Below, one piece after another: positions 6,265-9,123 of a stretch of 9,123 bases of DNA. Origin of the DNA: an uncultured Clostridia bacterium. GTDB taxonomy: Bacteria > Bacillota > Clostridia > Saccharofermentanales > Saccharofermentanaceae. Positions within the stretch are counted from its first letter, which is position 1; the number at the start of each line of letters is the position of its first letter. The notes under the pieces were generated by a model, which saw nothing but the letters and a program-made list of their open reading frames with translations, did not search any database and was not told where the DNA came from. The position numbers and the translations under genes were made by a program. The stretch lies in NCBI GenBank assembly GCA_946545505.1, contig CAMNNN010000046.1, forward strand, positions 1 through 9,123, read 5' to 3'.

Positions 6265-8211
6265 TTACTTTCCTTCCGTCTCGTCCAGAACCTGTCTTAC
6301 GGCAGACTGGATTTGCGCCTCATTATTATCTTCGGTAGAGGCCGTTAAGTCAAGGAAAAGACTGCCTTTCCTCTTCTTTCTGGGCGTGGTTCTGACAGCA
6401 TCTGTCTCGGCAGGATGAACCGTCACAGCCTGCTTCCTGTCATCCTCGGAAGGAGCCTCCTGTACCTTGACTGGAACTGCTCTGGGCAGGATCTGCTGTG
6501 TAAGGATCGCCTTGGCTTCTTCACGTCTCTCGCGGTCTTCTCTTGCCGCTCTCTCTTCCTCTGTCTCGACCGGAACGATAACTTCGGGCTCTGCTGAGTG
6601 CTCGTCATCTGGGATATCCAGGATTGTCTCAATAAGAGCGTCTGCAGGCTCATCGTGCCCGTCGCCGGGTTCCGTTGCCGGCACGGGATCGTCCTCAGGA
6701 ACATTGCCCTCTGTCGGGAGCACTATAGGTTCGTCAATCATATCGGGTTCGATAAAGGTCAGCTCGTCGACAAGATCCGTATATCTCTCGTCCCCGAATG
6801 CCTTAAGGAGCTCGACCATCTCCTGCTCTCTGGCACTGGTCTCGCCGATGGGGATCTCCTCGAACTCGTCCGCGATTCCTTCGATATCGTCATAGCCCAT
6901 GGAGCGGGCAGCCTCGACCGCCTGCAGCGCCATGAACTCCGCTGCCGAGCTGAAATAAGGCTTTTCGCTGATGATGCCGGTCTTCGCGTCCTCGTACACA
7001 TTCTCGAAGACGGAGCCCGCGATGGGAAGCAGCACGGTGAATGAGGAACCGTTGTAAAGCTCAGTGTTAACGCTGATGGTACCCTCGTGCATATCGACGA
7101 TATCCTTGACGATAGCAAGGCCGATGCCGGAGCCGCCGGTCTCACGCGAGCCGGAGTTCTCCACGCGGAAGAAGCGCTCGAAAAGGTACTCCACGTCCTT
7201 CTCGGGAACGCCCATGCCGTTATCGGAAACCTCAATGCCGATCCTGTCGCCGACAGCCGATACACTGATCTCGACCTTGTCAGCTTCTGTCTTACCCTCG
7301 AACGAGATGTACTTGATGGCATTCGTGAGAAGGTTAATTACAACTCTCATGAGCAGATTCTCGTTACCGTAAACGAGGGGGTAGTACATATCCTCGGGTA
7401 CCCTGATGTCCACCTTGTCCCTTCCGGGATACTCTGCCACGGAAGCAACGGCACGTCCGATGATCTGGCCGATGTCGAGGATAGTCATGGGAACCTTGTC
7501 CTGGCACATGGAAAGCGTCAGGAAGTCCTGAACGATATCCTGCATTCTGACAGCGTTCGTGACAACGCGCGTTCCCCACGTCTTGATCTGATCGTAAGTC
7601 GGCATATTATCAGGAGTTATATTATTAATAAAGAGTTCGGACGCGCGGATGACCGTGAGAGGGGTCTTAAGCTCGTGCGATACATTAGCAGCGAGGTCCT
7701 TCTGACGGCGCTCGTCGTCCTTGATCTGGGTGATGTCATCGACTATGACGATATCAAGCCTTGTGTCTTCATAAAGCTTATGAAGGATCTTGATCTCGAA
7801 TATCTTATTGCCGTTGCTGTAATTAACGCGGATTGCCGAGTCCGTATTATCTACATTTAATAAATAATCTGATTTAAGGTGATTGCCCTGCTCGAACTTA
7901 TCAAGGAACTCGTCCATGGTCGCGGGGATCGGGGCGCCGTCGAGGAACCCTTCCATGGTCTCGATATCCCTGTTGTTATAGACGATTCCGTTCGAATCAT
8001 ACGTGATGACTCCGAGGCTTACATTATCAATGATGGATGATCTTACCTGACCCTGATACTCGAGCTTGTCGATTATCTTCTGGACCTGTTCGTCAGCGTT
8101 GTGATTATAGACATTATTGCCGACAATATACCCGACGGCGAGTCCTGCAAAGATCAGGATGCAAACACCGACTACACACAGCGCGAAATGCGATGTGATA
8201 AATGCGATCAT
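6265..8211 (-). CDS. walK: WalK/VicK-like membrane sensor histidine kinase with long acidic C-terminal tail, 648 aa
   Basis: Sensor kinase paired with the preceding regulator. One hydrophobic segment (about 8-31) anchors it, leaving only a few residues outside, so there is no extracellular sensor domain; this resembles streptococcal VicK rather than B. subtilis WalK. Residues about 55-165 form a PAS-like domain (LGVITYDSNGIVYNN, ending IVDDITQIKDDE). The HisKA dimerisation domain carries the phospho-acceptor H179 in NVSHELKTPLT. The ATPase domain shows the N box with N297, the G1 box DNGMGVP (330-336), the F box FERFFRV (344-350) and the G2 box GGSGIGLAI (359-367), and ends near 397. Residues 398-648 are an extra tail rich in Glu, Asp and Pro, with a charged helix-like stretch (550-572) and a basic patch RKKRKG (611-616); I know no domain for it. 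The ATG at 8211 follows a stop codon two codons upstream in frame. The nearest Shine-Dalgarno match is weak (GAGAG). Kinase call is sure; WalK orthology is probable. Confidence 0.88.
   Translation of the reverse strand: MIAFITSHFALCVVGVCILIFAGLAVGYIVGNNVYNHNADEQVQKIIDKLEYQGQVRSSIIDNVSLGVITYDSNGIVYNNRDIETMEGFLDGAPIPATMDEFLDKFEQGNHLKSDYLLNVDNTDSAIRVNYSNGNKIFEIKILHKLYEDTRLDIVIVDDITQIKDDERRQKDLAANVSHELKTPLTVIRASELFINNITPDNMPTYDQIKTWGTRVVTNAVRMQDIVQDFLTLSMCQDKVPMTILDIGQIIGRAVASVAEYPGRDKVDIRVPEDMYYPLVYGNENLLMRVVINLLTNAIKYISFEGKTEADKVEISVSAVGDRIGIEVSDNGMGVPEKDVEYLFERFFRVENSGSRETGGSGIGLAIVKDIVDMHEGTISVNTELYNGSSFTVLLPIAGSVFENVYEDAKTGIISEKPYFSSAAEFMALQAVEAARSMGYDDIEGIADEFEEIPIGETSAREQEMVELLKAFGDERYTDLVDELTFIEPDMIDEPIVLPTEGNVPEDDPVPATEPGDGHDEPADALIETILDIPDDEHSAEPEVIVPVETEEERAAREDRERREEAKAILTQQILPRAVPVKVQEAPSEDDRKQAVTVHPAETDAVRTTPRKKRKGSLFLDLTASTEDNNEAQIQSAVRQVLDETEGK
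6271..6277 (-). promoter_or_regulatory. ribosome binding site that decides the murA TTG start
   Basis: GGAAGGA on the minus strand ends 7 nt before the TTG at 6263, ideal spacing. It lies inside the last codons of the kinase gene. Because no ATG or GTG lies near the beginning of the conserved MurA fold, this site is the main evidence for TTG initiation. Confidence 0.75.
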
Positions 8212-8224
8212 CGGTCAGTTACTC

Positions 8225-8935
8225 TCAGTCGAATTCCTTCGGGAAATAGTAGCCCGAACCGCGTCTGGTAAGTATGTACTTATAGTTCGGCTGGTTGGGT
8301 TCGATCTTCTTTCTTGTTCTTCTTACGGTAACGTCTACAGTTCTTACGTCACCCGAGAAAGCGTAGTTCCACACCTTGGTCAGAAGCTCATCTCTCGTGC
8401 ATACGCGTCCGGCGTTCTGCTCGAGGTACTGAACGAGCTTGAACTCATTGGAAGTAAGGTCACAGCTCTCGCCGTTAACCAATACCTGCATGGCATCGTA
8501 ATCAATAACGAGCTCGCCGTCACAGTAAACGTGCTTGGAGTTATCGGGCTTGCTGTCGCCGGTGCTTCTCGAGGATCTCTTAAGGAGGGCCTTAACACGC
8601 TCTACGAGCAGCGTCGGGTCGAAAGGCTTGGGCATGTAGTCATCAGCGCCTCTTCGAAGCGCCTCGATCTCATATACTGTAAGCATACCCTTAGCGGTAA
8701 GGAAAAGGATCGGGATATCATATCCTTCTTTTCTTAAGTTCTCTGTAAACTGAAGGCCGTTAAGCTGGGGCATCATCCAGTCGAGGATGATAAGATCGGG
8801 AGACTTCTCCTGAGCCATCTTATAACCTTCCGTGGCATCAGTTGAAGATATGGTCTCGAATCCGAAGCTTCCCAATACGTCTGAAACTGAAGAAACTATC
8901 TGCGGTTCATCATCAACTATCAAGATTTTTTCCAT
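8225..8935 (-). CDS. walR: OmpR/PhoB-family response regulator of WalR (YycF/VicR) type, 236 aa
   Basis: DNA-binding response regulator. The receiver domain (2-118) has the acidic pocket D9-D10, the phospho-acceptor D52 in LDWMMP, T80 in LTAK, and K103 in MPKPFDP. The winged-helix domain (about 135-232) carries the recognition region GDVRTVDVTVRRTRKKIE followed by ILTRRGSGYYF. That wording is nearly the WalR signature, and the walK-like kinase and walJ downstream support the assignment. In known systems WalR controls autolysins and other cell-wall remodelling genes and is often essential. LDWMMP in place of the common LDIMLP, and a linker rich in Ser/Asp (119-134), are mild departures. The ATG at 8935 begins MEKILIVDDE; a purine-rich GGGAGAGAAG lies upstream with rather long spacing. 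A PhoP or PhoB homologue is the alternative. It is the first gene of the operon, read from the promoter at 8975-9003. Confidence 0.88.
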   Translation of the reverse strand: MEKILIVDDEPQIVSSVSDVLGSFGFETISSTDATEGYKMAQEKSPDLIILDWMMPQLNGLQFTENLRKEGYDIPILFLTAKGMLTVYEIEALRRGADDYMPKPFDPTLLVERVKALLKRSSRSTGDSKPDNSKHVYCDGELVIDYDAMQVLVNGESCDLTSNEFKLVQYLEQNAGRVCTRDELLTKVWNYAFSGDVRTVDVTVRRTRKKIEPNQPNYKYILTRRGSGYYFPKEFD

Positions 8936-8958
8936 ATTAATTCTTCTCTCCCGAAAAA

Positions 8959-8970
8959 TGTAACATTACA
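8959..8970. repeat. short inverted repeat at the walR transcription start
   Basis: TGTAA and TTACA arms of 5 bp flank a 2-bp centre. On the minus strand this reads TGTAATGTTACA, overlapping the predicted start of transcription near 8968. Each half resembles the TGTWAH half-site known for WalR, but the halves face each other instead of repeating directly 11 bp apart. It may be a regulator site or chance in an AT-rich leader. Confidence 0.3.
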
Positions 8971-8974
8971 ATTT

Positions 8975-9003
8975 ATGATAACAATAATGTATTTTTGTGG
9001 CAA
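8975..9003 (-). promoter_or_regulatory. sigma-A promoter with extended -10 for the walR operon
   Basis: On the minus strand TTGCCA (9003-8998; 5 of 6 matches to the -35 consensus) is followed after 17 bp by TATCAT (8980-8975; 5 of 6). A TG dinucleotide one base before the -10 box makes it extended. Transcription should begin near 8968, leaving a leader of about 33 nt. It is the best promoter match between the rRNA terminator and walR, and I see no other clear promoter inside the operon. Confidence 0.7.
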
Positions 9004-9033
9004 ACAAATTTCAGCCCAATTTCAAAGAATTTT

Positions 9034-9075
9034 AAGCAAAAGAAGAAGCCTCAAGCGTTTAGCGCTTGAGGCTTC
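9034..9075 (-). terminator. rho-independent terminator of the rRNA operon
   Basis: A perfect 13-bp stem, GAAGCCTCAAGCG (9045-9057) with CGCTTGAGGCTTC (9063-9075), closes a 5-nt loop. On the minus strand the stem is followed by TTCTTTTGCTT (9044-9034), a moderately pure U tract. On the plus strand the stem is followed by ATATAAACC, so it terminates leftward transcription. It lies 5 bp after the 5S rRNA end and before the walR promoter, separating the two units. Confidence 0.88.
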
Positions 9076-9080
9076 ATATA

Positions 9081-9123
9081 AACCGGCAGCAACCTATCTT
9101 CCCGGGCCGTCGCCAGCCAAGTA
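9081..9123 (-). rRNA. rrf: 5S ribosomal RNA, 3' part (cut by window edge)
   Basis: The minus strand from 9123 reads TACTTGGCTGG and continues CGACGGCCCGGGAAG, then ATAGGTTGCTGCCGG. This matches the 3' third of bacterial 5S rRNA: the GGTACTTGG loop E side, helix IV (GGCTG paired with CGGCC around a GCGA tetraloop), a variant of the usual GAGAGTAGG segment, and the CTGCCGG end that closes helix I. The exact 3' end is uncertain by a few bases. The 5' two thirds, and presumably 23S and 16S genes, lie beyond the right edge. Confidence 0.9.

Noticed and set aside
7087..7860. Plus-strand open frame of 257 codons opposite the kinase
   Set aside because: It mirrors the conserved HisKA/ATPase region on the other strand and shows no domain or convincing ribosome binding site.
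8030..8110. HAMP domain between the membrane segment and the PAS domain of the kinase
   Set aside because: Only about 25 residues separate the two, too few for a HAMP domain; the stretch is better described as a short helical linker.
8117..8737. Plus-strand open frame of 206 codons opposite the kinase/regulator junction
   Set aside because: It is antisense to conserved WalR and WalK sequence, with no family resemblance.
8936..9003. Canonical WalR box (TGTWAH-N5-TGTWAH) at the walR promoter
   Set aside because: Half-sites exist but none are spaced by five bases; the nearest direct pair is spaced by seven. Reported only as a weak possibility.
9045..9075. Hairpin as a bidirectional terminator
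   Set aside because: On the plus strand no T tract follows the stem, and no plus-strand gene lies to its left, so only leftward termination is supported.

Overview
The window looks like a piece of a Bacillota chromosome, most likely of the Clostridia. The evidence is a WalR-type response regulator, a YycJ/WalJ hydrolase and RlmH in one operon, a HisZ-dependent histidine operon, strong purine-rich ribosome binding sites, and a 5S rRNA of Gram-positive character. Base composition looks close to balanced by eye; I did not compute it. I see no insertion sequence, phage gene, CRISPR array or tRNA. Every gene I can support lies on the minus strand, so the window is best read from right to left.

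Reading that way, it opens with the 3' end of a 5S rRNA gene (9123 to about 9081), presumably the end of an rRNA operon. A 13-bp hairpin terminator follows (9075-9034). A good sigma-A promoter with an extended -10 (9003-8975) then starts a tightly packed operon. Its genes are a WalR-type response regulator (8935-8225), a one-TM PAS histidine kinase with a 250-residue acidic tail (8211-6265), murA (6263-4941, TTG start), walJ/yycJ (4939-4145), rlmH (4143-3679), an Hsp70 of the HscC type (3670-1997), and a membrane-anchored J-domain-like protein (1995-553). Four of the six junctions have exactly one base between stop and start, and the other two have 8 and 13 bases. No internal terminator is seen.

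Three bases after the last stop codon comes a consensus promoter (TTGACA-17-TATAAT, 549-521). Repeated CTAAAG half-sites lie just downstream of the predicted start, and then comes the start of hisZ (465 to beyond the left edge), probably the first gene of a histidine operon.

Functionally, the operon joins cell-wall control (WalR/WalK-like signalling, MurA as first committed step of peptidoglycan synthesis, WalJ) to ribosome maturation (RlmH) and a specialised chaperone pair. The Hsp70 has the length and sequence hallmarks of E. coli HscC. Its neighbour has the layout of the HscC partners DjlB/DjlC: N-terminal J domain, about 480 residues, C-terminal membrane segment. The J domain carries H-N-P-E where the HPD triad is expected. 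This chaperone pair inside a wal operon, and the kinase's long acidic tail, are the points most worth a second look.
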